64,000 nucleotides of DNA. Source: Incurvaria masculella. Its lineage: Eukaryota; Arthropoda; Insecta; Lepidoptera; Incurvariidae. The translations under genes were made by a program, and so were the position numbers. Where the stretch lies: contig OX335643.1 in NCBI GenBank assembly GCA_946894095.1, positions 5,567,036-5,631,035 on the forward strand, in the 5' to 3' direction. The stretch's first letter is position 1. The number at the start of each line of letters is the position of its first letter. Below are positions 33,098-43,943 of the stretch, piece by piece. Below the pieces are notes generated by a model that saw nothing but the letters and a program-made list of their open reading frames with translations, did no database searches and was not told the origin of the DNA.

Positions 33098-33593
33098 CAC
33101 AAATTAAATGTGAAGCACTAAGTTGAAGGTAAAACTAACGAAAAGTAGTACTTTCTGACAAATTTTGTTTGGCCGAAATGAATTTTTTGTCACTTTTTAG
33201 CAGTTTTAGTTGCGACCACTTATCTCAACCTATATGTTAAGTACTCGGACGTCAGAGGAACAGACAACGAGCGGGTTCTTAGAAATGCAGTCACATGCGA
33301 CCTAAACGCATAGATCAATCCGCACGCATCCAACCAGACCGTGCCTTGTGGCAGTTTAAATTGTGATGTTAGCTCAACGCGTGACGCCAGCACTATACCA
33401 ACATGTCACGCAAACAGCTTCCAACTACATGCATCGTCGATTTAGAAAAAATACTAAATACAGTATATATTTTTCTTTTTAAGAAATACTAATGGATGTT
33501 GTACCGAGGGGCTTACGGTGCTCGAAACAGACAAATTCACCTCACATCACGAAACAACTTACTACAGACAATGACCATTCTTCTATGGCAGAT
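33098..33593. mobile_element. GGCTGAG-family MITE remnant and unassigned DNA
   Basis: At 33130-33230 the words AAAACTAACGAAAAGTAGTA, GTCACTTTTTAGCAGTTTTA and TTGCGACCACTTATCTCAAC are most of one arm and the end of the GGCTGAG family. The rest (33231-33593) shows nothing recognisable. Confidence 0.55.
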
Positions 33594-33660
33594 CAGGATT
33601 TCTTAACCTGGGGTCCATGGACCCTTAGGGGTGCGAGGCAAGGGGTCCATGTTTGATATG
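33594..33660 (+). mobile_element. hAT-type element end fragment
   Basis: CAGGATTTCTTAACCTGGGG followed by TCCATGGACCCTTAGGGG resembles the ends of the element at 45975-47049. No partner end was found nearby. Confidence 0.5.
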
Positions 33661-33754
33661 ATGACAATAAATACTGCGCGCGATCGACGTAAATCTTTAA
33701 TGTTTCTGTGGTAATAAATAACAAGTATTTTTTTAAAAATGCCTTCTTTTTTTA

Positions 33755-33835
33755 TTTCCTTCGGGAATATGGTGTATTGGGCTAATATCATAACGGTTGT
33801 GTGGTATTAGCCATCCATGTCATGTTGCATAAAAA
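33755..33835 (+). mobile_element. SINE 3' end
   Basis: TCCTTCGGGAATATGGTGTA, then GTGTGGTATTAGCCATCCAT and an A-run. Confidence 0.75.
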
Positions 33836-34167
33836 ACACTGTTCTAGGGCAAGAAAACCGGTGCCAACTTTAATGCAATATCGGTTAATCAAAAAAACAC
33901 AGTTTTCTTTTACATATTTCGATTTCGTTTTATCAACAATTTTAACTCTTTTATATCGCAGGGAACTGTAGATTAAAGATTTTCGTATAATCGGTTTGCA
34001 TAAATAAACTGGCAAACTGTAATTGCCAGAGAATAATAAAATAAACAAAAAAGTTAGTCGCATCATATTGGAGATGTCGCCGCCATCCATCTCTATTATA
34101 AAAATGCCGTGCAAAAGAGAAGGATAATGTGTAACAATCATCCATCCGTCGGTGATGTGCGTTAACG
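33836..34167. other. Intronic-type noncoding DNA, no feature seen
   Basis: The minus-strand ORFs at 33788-34190 run across AT-rich DNA and a SINE tail and have no domain I recognise. Confidence 0.4.
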
Positions 34168-34404
34168 TGCTGCAGGTCTATTCCTGGCATTCAGTAATCA
34201 GGAATCAGGAATCCTGAGTCTAGAAAACCGCTTTTATAGCGATTTTTAAAGCGAGTTTTTCTACGGATCACCTTGATTAATTAAAAAAATATGCTCCGGA
34301 ATATTTGCGTCAAGAAAATCGCTTTAAAAACCGCTACAAAAGCGGTTTTCTAGACTAAGGATTCCTGATTCCTAATTACTGAATGCCAGGAATAGACCTG
34401 CTGA
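34168..34404. mobile_element. Foldback MITE, TCAGCAGG family, copy 2
   Basis: GCAGGTCTATTCCTGG and CCAGGAATAGACCTGC are perfect 16-bp inverted ends. The arms continue with AATCAGGAATCCTGAGTCTA and AGAAAACCGCTTTTATAGCG versus complements near the other end. Better conserved than copy 1 (16943-17191). Confidence 0.85.
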
Positions 34405-35358
34405 TGTAACGTGCGCTTGGCAAAATTGGAAGTCAAAATATAACCGTTTATTTGTTTTCGCTAATCCGGCTCATCGAGAACTAGCTACAAACACGTAAGA
34501 AACCACGTTCACACTTTCCTATCACTGCCAATTCATCCGGTTTTATTTTAGTCATTGTCCATTGAGGATTGTTATAATGCTATCCAGCTAATAACCAATA
34601 ATATTTCATTCACGATTTTGATTATATTTAACATCTATTCATCTAGTTTAAAACGTTAAATCGGAATCGAAAATTTGAATTTTTTTAGAAATGCATACTT
34701 TTACCATTAGCCAAGGCACAATTTTGCACGGCGACTGTCATGAAACTAGCGAGATCGTTTTCCAAGCACTAACGGTTTCCTAACCCTAAAAGTTGAAAGA
34801 TTTAATCAAATTTTTTAAATCACTTAAGGAAGCTTCATTCTATATTTGTATGTTTTTTTATGTAAATATCTGTATTTTTCAGTAAAAAATAATCTAAAAT
34901 GAAGATAAAAAAGACAATTTTCCTCCTTTTTAACCGACTTCAAAAAAGGGAGGAGATTATCAATTCGTCTGTATGTTTTTTTTTTGTTTTTTCTTAGCTA
35001 TTGTTTTCCAATGTAAATGTGCATAAAAAAATTAAAACAAACAATAACAACGTAGAATTTGACAATATATTTTATAATCCAGAATTTCAAGAACCTAGTA
35101 AAACATTAAGAGCACGTTAACAGTTTTCACCCGTAACATAGGGTAACAACTCGCTTTGTCTGTATCATTACGTAAGTTCTGCTGTAAATGACAAATCTTC
35201 GCGGCACTTGACGTACCGAGTGGAGCCAATCGTTTTCCTGTCATTAAGTACATTCTGTAATGCGATAAGTACCTGTAATGCGAAACGAATTCACTTCGTT
35301 TCACTTTCGCTACGGGCGCTTTGTTCCTGGGGAGGCGCCTCTTCGCTATACCCTTTGT
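34405..35358. other. Intronic-type DNA with an AACCGACTTC-family end
   Basis: At 34929-34985 the family terminus TAACCGACTTCAAAAAAGGG plus ATCAATTCGTCTGTATG is present. The 117-codon minus ORF at 35095-35448 runs into a (TCCG)n repeat and has no domain I recognise. Confidence 0.45.
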
Positions 35359-35510
35359 AGGGTTCCGTGTACCCAAAGGGTGCCAACGCAATCCTATTAC
35401 TAAGTCTCCGCTGTCCGTCCGTCTATCAGCGGGCTGTATATATCTCATGTACCGTAATAGGTGGTCAGGTAAAATATTTCAAGTGCAGCTATAACAATAA
35501 ATAGTAAAAC
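35359..35510 (+). mobile_element. (TCCG)n-family repeat, 3'-truncated
   Basis: AGGGTTCCGTGTACCCAAAG to the ATAACAATAAATAG block. The CTTGGCCGG end is missing. Confidence 0.8.
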
Positions 35511-35552
35511 TAAAATAAACATAAATATCTAAGGAGGCCCCATTGATTTATG

Positions 35553-36125
35553 GAACCTGACATGGATGGCTAATACCAAACAACTCTCTTATAACAATAG
35601 CCCAATAAACCACATTCCCGAAGGAATTAGGTGCTGTGCCAGGACTTCCCTTTATGAGCACGGCTGGGTGGAAAACACGGACAATTTTTCATTGCCGCTT
35701 CAACCACAGTTTCATCCAATGCTTTTTCTCTGTACTGTTTTCTCACATCTTACGCCGGTGGTCTCCAACTTTCACAGGTTGCGTTAAGTTTTATTGGCTA
35801 CACATACCAATGACACAGAATAAGTAATAGTCCTATGACTCGACAAATAGTTGCGTTCTGATACGATCGTTCGCGTTTTGCGCAGCTATGTTGGATACTA
35901 GACCCGCCATTTCGAGCACTGTCGTGCGAAAACTGATGCCTGACAGACTTATTTTCATTGCCGCTTCCACCGTCGTTCATTCAATGCGATGGTACCAACC
36001 TGGGCGGGATTAACACTACTACATAGCAAGTAAGACCTACAGTTCAACGTGGAATTCGAACCACAAACGATGTCTTAGTCGGCTTTTACGACATGTACGG
36101 GAAAATATGCAATGGGCCCTATTGT
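35553..36125 (-). mobile_element. Two SINE portions around a unique segment
   Basis: 35553-35720 is tail and body; 35950-36125 is body and the head-proximal ACATGTACGGGAAAATATGC segment, both minus. The 230 bp between are not SINE. Either an insertion split one SINE or two truncated SINEs lie close. A repeated CATTGCCGCTTC block in both parts argues for two copies. Confidence 0.65.
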
Positions 36126-36495
36126 ATTACTTTTACATGGCGGAACCATAACCATCTTTCGGACTGGGTTTTAACGGAGGTATGGTGCAAGCGTTAACCA
36201 GATACTCCTAGGCATATTTGGAGCAGAAAAGGTAGATAACATTTTGTTGTACGGACCTTTATTCCGAAACCGGTACACAGAAAATAGAAATAAATTCGGA
36301 ATCTCATTCCGTCAACCATAGAATCTCATTCCGTCACAGACGTCAACGATAAAGTAAAAGTTATTTCTCTTTCCAGTGTTCATGTTTGATCGTTAACGTC
36401 CCTTACGACTTAAAAATAAAAGTCGTACAACAAAAGGTTATTTTCCTTTTTTGCTCCAAATATACCTCGGTATACCTGGTTAAAGTTTTTTTTAT
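36126..36495. other. Intronic-type noncoding DNA, no feature seen
   Basis: Nothing assigned between a SINE and the repeat at 36496. Confidence 0.4.
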
Positions 36496-36605
36496 TATGA
36501 AAAACCGATATGAGTGGCTGTGCTGAAGACTGAAGGTGCTCAGAAAAGCCAAAAACACCTCGGCTCGCGAAACCACGCTCAGCGAGGCACGATGCCAACG
36601 GATGA
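36496..36605 (+). repeat. Interspersed repeat, copy 2 of 2
   Basis: Same family as 8970-9090 (GAAAAACCGATATGAGTGGC, GCTCAGAAAAGCCAAAA, CGCTCAGCGAGGCACGATG). The spurious minus ORFs here derive from it. Confidence 0.7.
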
Positions 36606-36950
36606 GCGGACTATCGCTGGAAGACTCCCAGGTTATAGGTATGAGAAAAGGCACCCGCCGCTAGACAATTCTGTATCCTGGCGGTGCAGCAAAGAAATGA
36701 GTTTGAGAAACGGCTAATGTCAACCACGAGAGGGCGCTCTGATTCTCTGCGGAGAGTTCTCCGGAAATAGGAACCATAAGTGAACCACACCTCCGTTAAC
36801 ACCCGGTATAGTTGCCTGCCAAAGCCCGGTCTCGGCCTCAGCTAACTCTATGGCCACCCAGTGTCCGCGGTGTACAGTACGGGCAATAACAAAGATCGTA
36901 TTTTGCAAGCTCAGTATAAATGGGTTCCGCTCGACGAGCCGCGCGTCGCA
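36606..36950 (+). promoter_or_regulatory. TATA-type promoter of exon 1b
   Basis: A TATAAAT box at 36915-36921 is followed by GC-rich sequence (CGACGAGCCGCGCGTCGCAA). Transcription would start near 36945 by the usual 25-30 bp rule. The sequence from 36606 to the exon 1b donor contains no mobile element I could recognise, unlike most of the window. The resulting 5' leader would be about 375 nt. Confidence 0.45.
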
Positions 36951-37250
36951 ACCCAACTCGGACAGTCCGCGGTCGGCGCGCTACATCGAAGAACATTTTG
37001 ACAGTCGAACCAATTTACGGTCCGCCTTTTCATCATTGTACGCCGGAACGTTGCGGCGACCGCGCGTCCAACAAAGTAAAACCAACTAGTTTCAGTCCGA
37101 TTTGGTGGGAATTAATTGCGTTGAAAACGTATCTCAAAGTACCGTTAATTTCAATTTTGTTTGTGCTGAAAGTATAAAGTTTTGGTGCCATTTTGGTGGA
37201 TATTACGCGTTTCAACGTAGAGAGTGCGCGCGCTTTGAAAGTGGTAACAT

Positions 37251-37286
37251 ATGGAACGCTCGAGATACTGCTGTGGAGTTGTGTGA
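37251..37286 (+). CDS. 11-codon upstream ORF in the exon 1b leader
   Basis: ATG at 37251 opens an 11-codon frame ending in TGA (37284-37286), 35 nt before the exon 1b start. It is the only ATG I see between the predicted cap site and 37322. Such short uORFs can reduce translation of the main frame; the effect here is inference only. Confidence 0.35.
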   Translation: MERSRYCCGVV

Positions 37287-37321
37287 GCGGGCTCGAAGCT
37301 TGTGCGAGTTTGTGTTCCAAG

Positions 37322-37394
37322 ATGGCGAAGGATCTCGTCAGTGTGAGGTTTGCGCGGGAGATTCTGGCAGAAGCCAAGAGGAATCGAAAAATTC
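37322..37394 (+). CDS. Alternative first coding exon 1b of the membrane protein gene
   Basis: The ATG at 37322 has the same strong context as exon 1a (CAAGATGG) and is the first ATG in its frame. It encodes 24 residues (begins MAKDLVSVRFAREIL, ends NRKI) plus one base, then a consensus donor (C, GTGAGT). The peptide is basic and amphipathic-looking, compatible with a cytoplasmic tail. Spliced to exon 2 at 50405 it yields Arg (CGG) at the joint and then the transmembrane helix. Exon 1a and 1b have the same phase and unrelated sequences, the expected pattern for alternative promoters feeding one common exon. A TATA box lies about 400 bp upstream and a uORF sits in the leader. The intron to exon 2 would be 13.0 kb. 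Confidence 0.6.
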
Positions 37395-37432
37395 GTGAGT
37401 TCTGAGTTTTATTCCGTTTTCAATCATTTTTA

Positions 37433-37776
37433 GGGTTCCGTACCCAAAGGGTGAAAACGGAACCCTATTACTAAGCCTCCGCTGTCCGTCCGTCCGTCCG
37501 TCCGTCCGTCCGTCCGTCCGTCCGTCCGACCGTCCGTCCGTCCGTCCGTCTGTCCGTCTGTCACAAGGCTGTATCTCAGTAACCGTAACAGGTAGACAGC
37601 TGAAATTTTCACAGAGTGTGTATTTATTTTGCCGCTATAACAAAAAATAGGTAAGATTAAAAAATAATTAAAATTAAAGGGGGCTCCCATACAAAAAACG
37701 TGATTTTTTTGTTTTTTTTTCTACGATGGTACGGAACCCTTCGTGTGCGAGTCCGACTCGCACTTGGCCGGTTTTT
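37433..37776 (+). mobile_element. (TCCG)n-family repeat with long TCCG array
   Basis: Full-length copy only 38 bp into the exon 1b intron. Its TCCG array (about 37488-37560) is the longest in the window. Confidence 0.92.
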
Positions 37777-37860
37777 TTCATCACACATCAAAGCGTTGGA
37801 AAATTGAGGATATCGGAGCTGCACCAAACTGGCAGATTGGCGAAAGTCGAACTTTATAAA

Positions 37861-38276
37861 TACTGGGTGGGGCATAAGTCGTGAAGGGGTTGCAACTGGT
37901 TATAACTTTTTTGTTCGTTTTATTAATCTTAAATAGAAAAAAACAAACCTCATGGAGATATTTTTGATTTAGGTTTAAAATATATTATGCCAGGTAAATG
38001 ACCTCCATTTACAGACCCAGATAAAATAATCCGGCGCTGTTTAATCCGGGGAACGAGCGGGCCAGTGAATTGTTGAAAATCTCGAGATTAAACGCTCACT
38101 GAAAGTCTAGCTTGGGATCGCCATTGCTGGATAACGTTGCATTACCCTGAAATTAACCATGATGAATCTACAAAAAGTGTTTTATAATTTGTCAAAACAA
38201 AAGAACGCTAAATGTCAGTGTCAGTGTCATATTTTATTGTTTAAAGCCCGTCGTGACTTTTGCCCCACCCAGCGTA
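37861..38276. mobile_element. MITE with CTGGGTGGGGCA ends
   Basis: Left end CTGGGTGGGGCATAAGTCGT; reverse complement of the right end CTGGGTGGGGCAAAAGTCAC. About 410 bp, noncoding. TA lies beside each end (37861-37862; 38275-38276), suggesting a TA-targeting Tc1/mariner-type MITE, though the right side has two extra bases. Confidence 0.65.
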
Positions 38277-38937
38277 ATCCCTATAAATATTAAATGAAAA
38301 GACAAATGTCATTTCTCGCCTTATCGGCCGATAGAGTTGCCAAAGGAAAATGCACGCAATTTTAAGTCGGTTGGACGTCTATGAGAATACTACGAATTTT
38401 GTTATTTTAAACATCCGTATCCTGGAAAATCGCCTTTGAAATAGATTCGAAGCGTTTTTAAGCGTTTATAGCAAGTAGCTGTCGTCTCACAAGGAAAACA
38501 ATCTATAGGCGCTAATAGGTGACACTATGTAGAGAGGCCCTCGCGCTATTTACAAGTGTCTCACTATTCCATGAGTTGAATTACCTTGCTTTTATTCTAA
38601 ATCGAAAACCAAAGACCGAGAATTGTTAACTAGGTGGGAAAAATTAGAGTGAATGAAGTCGGTTAAAAAGCTAACCCCAACTGTACTTCCATTAACACTC
38701 AACATGCGAAAGAGTTCCGGAAGCGATAAAGGTAAGCTAATTGAGAGCGTACTAAAACAGAGTGAGTTATGTTAAGATGGTTTGGACATATGGAACGAAT
38801 GAGTGATGCAAGAATAACAAAGTAAATTCACAGAGCGGAAATCAACGCACTTAGAAAAAAGATGGCAACTATATTTTCGTTAAATGTGATTTAGTTCCGT
38901 TAGCACAGCATAGCACAGCTCTTTTTCTATAAACACA
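38277..38937. other. Intronic-type noncoding DNA, no feature seen
   Basis: Nothing assigned between the MITE and the 28-bp tandem repeat. A short GAAGTCGGTTAAAAAGC word at 38656 resembles the AACCGACTTC family terminus. Confidence 0.4.
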
Positions 38938-39250
38938 GAACTCGTACAAATACACACAAGAAACAGAACACATACAAAAACACACAAGAAACAAAATACA
39001 TACACATACACACGAGAAACAGAACACATACAAATACACACAAGAAACAGAACACGTGCAAATACACACAAGAAACAGAATACTTACAAATACACACAAG
39101 AAACAGAACACATACAAGTACACACAAGAAACAGAACACATACAAGTACACACAAGAAACGCAACACATACAAATGCACACAAGCAACAGAACACATACA
39201 AATACACACAAGAAACAGAACACATACAAAAACACACAAGAAACAGATAC
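38938..39250. repeat. 28-bp tandem repeat, about 11 units
   Basis: Unit close to ACACACAAGAAACAGAACAC plus ATACAAAT, period 28. The period is not a multiple of three, so all six frames cycle through the same words, creating Cys/Val-rich minus-strand and Thr/His-rich plus-strand ORFs that I treat as artefacts. Confidence 0.92.
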
Positions 39251-39432
39251 AGAAACAGATGAACAAACCATGATAATGCTTCGTAACCCTAAGAAACAGC
39301 AACTATTAGGTTGCGATAGCTATCAAGATCTAGTAAAAGCGTTTATAGTAAATTTATAAAGTAAAGGTCGAAAACTCGTCCAGTCATTTGAATCATTAGT
39401 TTGGCAGATAATTTCAAATAGAAACGTTTAAA

Positions 39433-39780
39433 TAACTGAGCCGGTAGTCTAAGTTGTCACCTAAATTGGCGTTACGGCACACCGATCGTCTGGCGTTTTC
39501 AAATGTATGGAGAAATTGAAGAGGGCGTTAAGCGAACTAACATTTGCGAGTCCGAACTTGATTTGACTGCTTACTCAACGTTGCCGTAAATACGTCGACG
39601 TTGCCGTTTACGTCCACTCCGCGTTTTCATACAAATCGGACATCCGCGTTTGACTTAGCTAGCTTGAAGAAGTAAAACCACAGAATATCTAGTAAAAACT
39701 TGTATGAAGTTTGGAGAAAACGCCAGTCGATCGATTTGCCGTAAACGCCAATTTAAGTAAGAACTCAGACTGACCACTCT
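39433..39780 (-). mobile_element. TTGGCG-family MITE, complete
   Basis: Best complete copy (about 348 bp) with inverted arms of about 60 bp: CACCTAAATTGGCGTTACGG at one end and CCGTAAACGCCAATTTAAGT at the other, and CAGTCTGAGTTC-type outer ends. Confidence 0.85.
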
Positions 39781-40641
39781 GGTGCCAATCTCTTGGGCTG
39801 TCCCTTTTCTACCCTATTTTCGGGTTGCGATGACACGGTTTTTTTCTCAGTGCAGAACTGGCATACTGGATGAAGAAATTTTACATGACCAGATGATAGC
39901 TCACTTACTTAGTAATAGTAAAATTCGTTTGTTTGTCGGAGAAGCGAGATACGTGTGCAGTGATGCGATCGTACGGCGTAGCGTTGTCATCTCATCCCAC
40001 CCCTCCGGGGAAACGGCGTAATGTTTGTTTGTATGTATGTATAAGCATATGAACATTTTTAGGGAGTCATTAAAATCGCATTACTGTGTAATTACAAGTG
40101 GCTGGTAATGATGGAACGAATTTAACTAAAACGTGCTTGTTCTATTCGAAATGTGTCGTGGCATTCAGCCCACAGTAAGAGACAAAGCCCTGTTCGCACT
40201 CTCAAAATTGAACTGAATTATTAAGGGTGTAATGAAAGCAGTTCCTTTCGCTATATATTATGTATTACCTCAAGAAACACTTCAAAGTTAAACACGAGAT
40301 TACGCCTAAAGCGCTAGGCGGTTATTTTAATGAAATGGACAACGCATTGCATTGCATTGACCAACAAGGAGCGCTTAAAGCGCTGCAATTAAAACGATCA
40401 AAATAGTGCTGGAATAGTTTACATTGATCAAACAAAAAGTTCTTGCGGAAGGAAGCGAGAAAGGAGACGGCGAAAGTTTGATACCTGTCTTCTTTTTATT
40501 CACGAAGAAAAAGGCAAGCGAAGAAAGAGAAGGTAACGGTGTTATCATTACGGTCGTGAAATAATATGGACTGCTATGTCCTCTTTGACAGCAAAAGTAC
40601 TTTTCCTGTGTAGCTCACGGAAAAATAGCACAAAGAGAGAT

Positions 40642-40645
<4 letters not shown>
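39781..40645. other. Intronic-type noncoding DNA, no feature seen
   Basis: The 79-codon ORF at 39782-40021 has no recognisable domain and begins at the MITE border. Confidence 0.4.

Positions 40646-40703
<58 letters not shown>
40646..40703. repeat. Compound (GT)n(GA)n microsatellite
   Basis: About 14 GT units directly followed by about 14 GA units. Confidence 0.95.
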
Positions 40704-40711
<8 letters not shown>

Positions 40712-40729
40712 GTCAGGGAAAAACATTTT

Positions 40730-41000
40730 TTCGTCGGATTTTAATGTGGGCGGAGCCTCGGGTCATCATCGAATTATTATAAAATCCATCACTAGTGTCT
40801 GTAATGAAGGGGCTGTTTGACGTGGAATCCGAGCCACGAACGACGAATCTCTTCGACGCCTCTTACGGAATGTACGGAAAGAAATTCAGCGTGCCCGATA
40901 CTTATTATCTATACGAGAAAAATCGGGAAAACCGTCGCATTTTCGTCGAACGTAATGCGGGCGGAGCCGCAGGCATCTGCGGTTTATCATAAAATGAACA
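40730..41000 (+). mobile_element. Duplicated GGGCGGAGCC-type ends around a SINE shred
   Basis: TTTTCGTCGGATTTTAATGT / GGGCGGAGCCTCGG (40730-40760) and TTTTCGTCGAACGTAATGC / GGGCGGAGCCGCAGG (about 40940-40977) are a repeated pair, resembling Helitron-type 3' ends. Between them, 40810-40895 is a SINE head-proximal fragment. Confidence 0.45.
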
Positions 41001-43661
41001 ACTTGTGGTTACGCAATTTAGTTTTACGATCGGTTATATATATTTTACCCACAAATGAGAACGTAGCTCGCTCTTGAACTGGCGGAGTGGGACAAGCCGC
41101 TTCGTAACTGCACAATTACCCGTAAGCTATGCTCCCTATACAAACGTACTTTACTAATCATTTGAAAACCACTGTTCCAATTGAATTGATATTTGATTTC
41201 TAATATCAGGCAACAAATATCTATGACTGCACGTTTTTGGTTTTTTTTAAATCAAATGAATGCAAAAAGAAAATTTTCATACAATTTTTTTTTTGACCCA
41301 GGATACGTTTACCGAAAAAACAAAGACATGCAGACACAAATATTTGTTGCCCTATATTAGATACCAAATTAGATACCAATTAGCAAATATATTAGTAAAT
41401 TGGAACATTTATTTTGAAATTGTTAGTAAACTACGTTCGCATGGAAAGCGAAATTTTTCGATGCTTACGGTGCCTTAGGTGGTTATATTCTGACATCTAC
41501 ATTTATGCATTATTTTTTTTTTAAAATAATCAGTAAACATTTTAGACTTTTCGAATTAATTTGCATTGAGATAATATATACAGATACGTATCTTGATATC
41601 GTTACACAGGAAATTCGATACCTCTTTCTTCCGTATTGACGAGGACTTAAAGTACCTACTAAGATATTTGTTTTCGATATGAAAGCATGTGAATGCAAAA
41701 TATACCAACGTCGATTCTTTATTGGTATTCTTCCCATGTAGATTATCATTGGAAATATGTATGTTCTTAGCGAAAATAGCATAACGCTTTTCGGATTTAT
41801 AATAAGTACCTGCCTAGTGAGTCAGCGGTTCGTGCCGCTGCGCGCGCCGCGTCCACGTACATTTTCTGTGCTCACGCGAGCGATGCGCTATCTGTCACGT
41901 TGACAGATGTCATTGTGGCGGCTCACTCGTCGCGGTCGGCCAATCTATCAATCTGCTACCTAACCCTGCGATTCGACAGGCTGTCGCCAGAGTTTGCGCA
42001 ATCGCAGGCGATGCTCGGCGCGACCTTGGCTCGGGAAACTGAGGTCACGGTTTCGCTCAAAATTATGATCACGCCTATCTACGCGCTTTTTGTATGATCT
42101 AGAGCAGAGTCCTCTTTGTGACAAGGCTATTGTTTATAGAGGTTATTTTCTATTGAGGCGAGCACCGAAATATTGCTACTTCTGATGCACAGAGTACGAT
42201 CACAGTACGGTAAAACTAACCTGAAGGCCCAAGTCTGATTCAGTTTGAGTTTAACTTTCTTAAATCTTTTTCAGAAATACGATGGCGATTACATAATGAA
42301 ATGATCATAGCAAATATATTACCTCTGAAATTGCGAGTCTCGGCGAGGTCTAAGCTTGATTTATTTTATTTGATAATTTGTATGTTTGAATCCAAAATTA
42401 ATGAAAAAAAAATTAAAACAATAAAAAAATTTGAGAAAAGAAACGTATGTCGACCGGTATTCCGCATTAGCTTCGAACTAGACTAAGGGGCTTAAAAAAA
42501 TTGAGGATTGAGGTAGAATTGGAGGACACACCACTCAAACTTTGTCGCGGTGCTGGAGCTGCGGTCATATTCAGATTGCGCAACTCATATTCATATTCAG
42601 TGAATTCACCATGGTAACACCCCAGTACTGTTCCAATTTGAACGCCCTTGCAGAACCAAGAGCAGTAAGTACATAGGGCAGACAGCTGTTAATAGCCGTA
42701 AAATAAATATTTCTTGGAGCAGTAACTCCCCGACTAAATACACTTCAGAAAGTGAAAAATTTGGTTTTTGACCTGAATTCGATGAACGTCTAATCGGTCT
42801 GGTAAGGGATGTCATGTCTGAAATGAAATGAATACAAAACTTTTATGTTCTTTTGAAATGTCATAACACGGAGGTTATGTGACTTTCTGAAATAGTGCTT
42901 ATATCGCCGTATCGGACACACTATTTACCGCGTGAGTGAAAGATCTAACAATATTTTCCCAGTTTGCAATTTTGAAAAATCGGTGACACGTTCTAAGGTG
43001 CTTTGCCCCATCTTTCTAATTTACATCGGTGGCTAATACAGTTTTGGCTATAAATTACGAATAGTCTTTTAAATTTGATATTTGTGAGTTTAAAATCAGT
43101 TGGAACATCCACTGCTCTATTATTTCGATACACTACCCTGCCTCGCTGCTCTGCCCCATGCGAAATGGTTACAAAGAAGATACTGCCCGGAATTACTTGG
43201 ACGATGATAGCACAATCGACGCGCAGGCACGAAGTCACGTCTCGGTGCAGCGACCGAACACGTCACAATCTGTCAACTGTAGACGAGTGTTATTTTTAAA
43301 ACGGCCATCGCTCCATTGTTTCTGCTTGACATTTCCAGCAGTTGTTGTAGGTGCGGTTCGGGGAGCGGCGACCGTTCGATTGTTTTGAACGAGTGCGTGC
43401 GTCAAATGGCTTTCGTCGCGAGCTTGTTTACGAAACCATCTTTGCATTTGCCTGGCATACAAAATTGGAGGAAGGGTTAAAGGCGGACCGAGCACCTAAA
43501 ACGTCGCAAAGATACTGAGTGGTGTAGCTTCAATCAAACTTGCTACGCGGATCGAAGCCCCTCGCCTGAGTACCCCGGAACTCAATTGTATTATAGTATT
43601 TGATCTAAACTGGTTTTATAAAAAACTGAAATAAGTAGTGAAACGCGAATATACGGTTTTT
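41001..43661. other. Intronic-type DNA with two CpG-rich patches
   Basis: About 2.6 kb without a recognisable repeat or gene. CpG-rich patches at 41825-42065 and 43130-43420 stand out; the ORFs in them lack domains. Candidate intronic regulatory DNA at most. Confidence 0.35.
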
Positions 43662-43943
43662 AGGGTTCCGTACCCAAAGGGCGTCAACGGAACCCTATTA
43701 CTGAGCCTCCGCTGTTCGTCCGTCCATCCGTCCGTCCGTCCGTCACAGGGCTTTATCTCATTAACCGTAATAGATAGGCAGCTGAAATTTTAACAGAGTG
43801 TGTATTAATTTTGCCGCTATAACAACAAATTTAAATTTAAATTTCAAAACAATAAAAATTAACGTGATAATTTGTGGTAAATCTTGTGCGAGGGTCCGGA
43901 ACCCTTTGTGTGCGAGTCCGACTCTCTCTTGGTCGATTTTAGT
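43662..43943 (+). mobile_element. (TCCG)n-family repeat
   Basis: AGGGTTCCGTACCCAAAGGG to a diverged CTCTCTTGGTCGATTTTAG end. Confidence 0.88.

Noticed and set aside
35095..35448. 117-codon minus ORF as an exon
   Set aside because: Its start lies in a (TCCG)n repeat and the rest has no recognisable domain or splice sites.
38869..39271. Cys-rich minus ORFs (up to 122 codons) resembling a toxin-like or metallothionein-like protein
   Set aside because: They are translations of the 28-bp tandem repeat; overlapping frames give the same words, and there is no signal peptide or conserved spacing.
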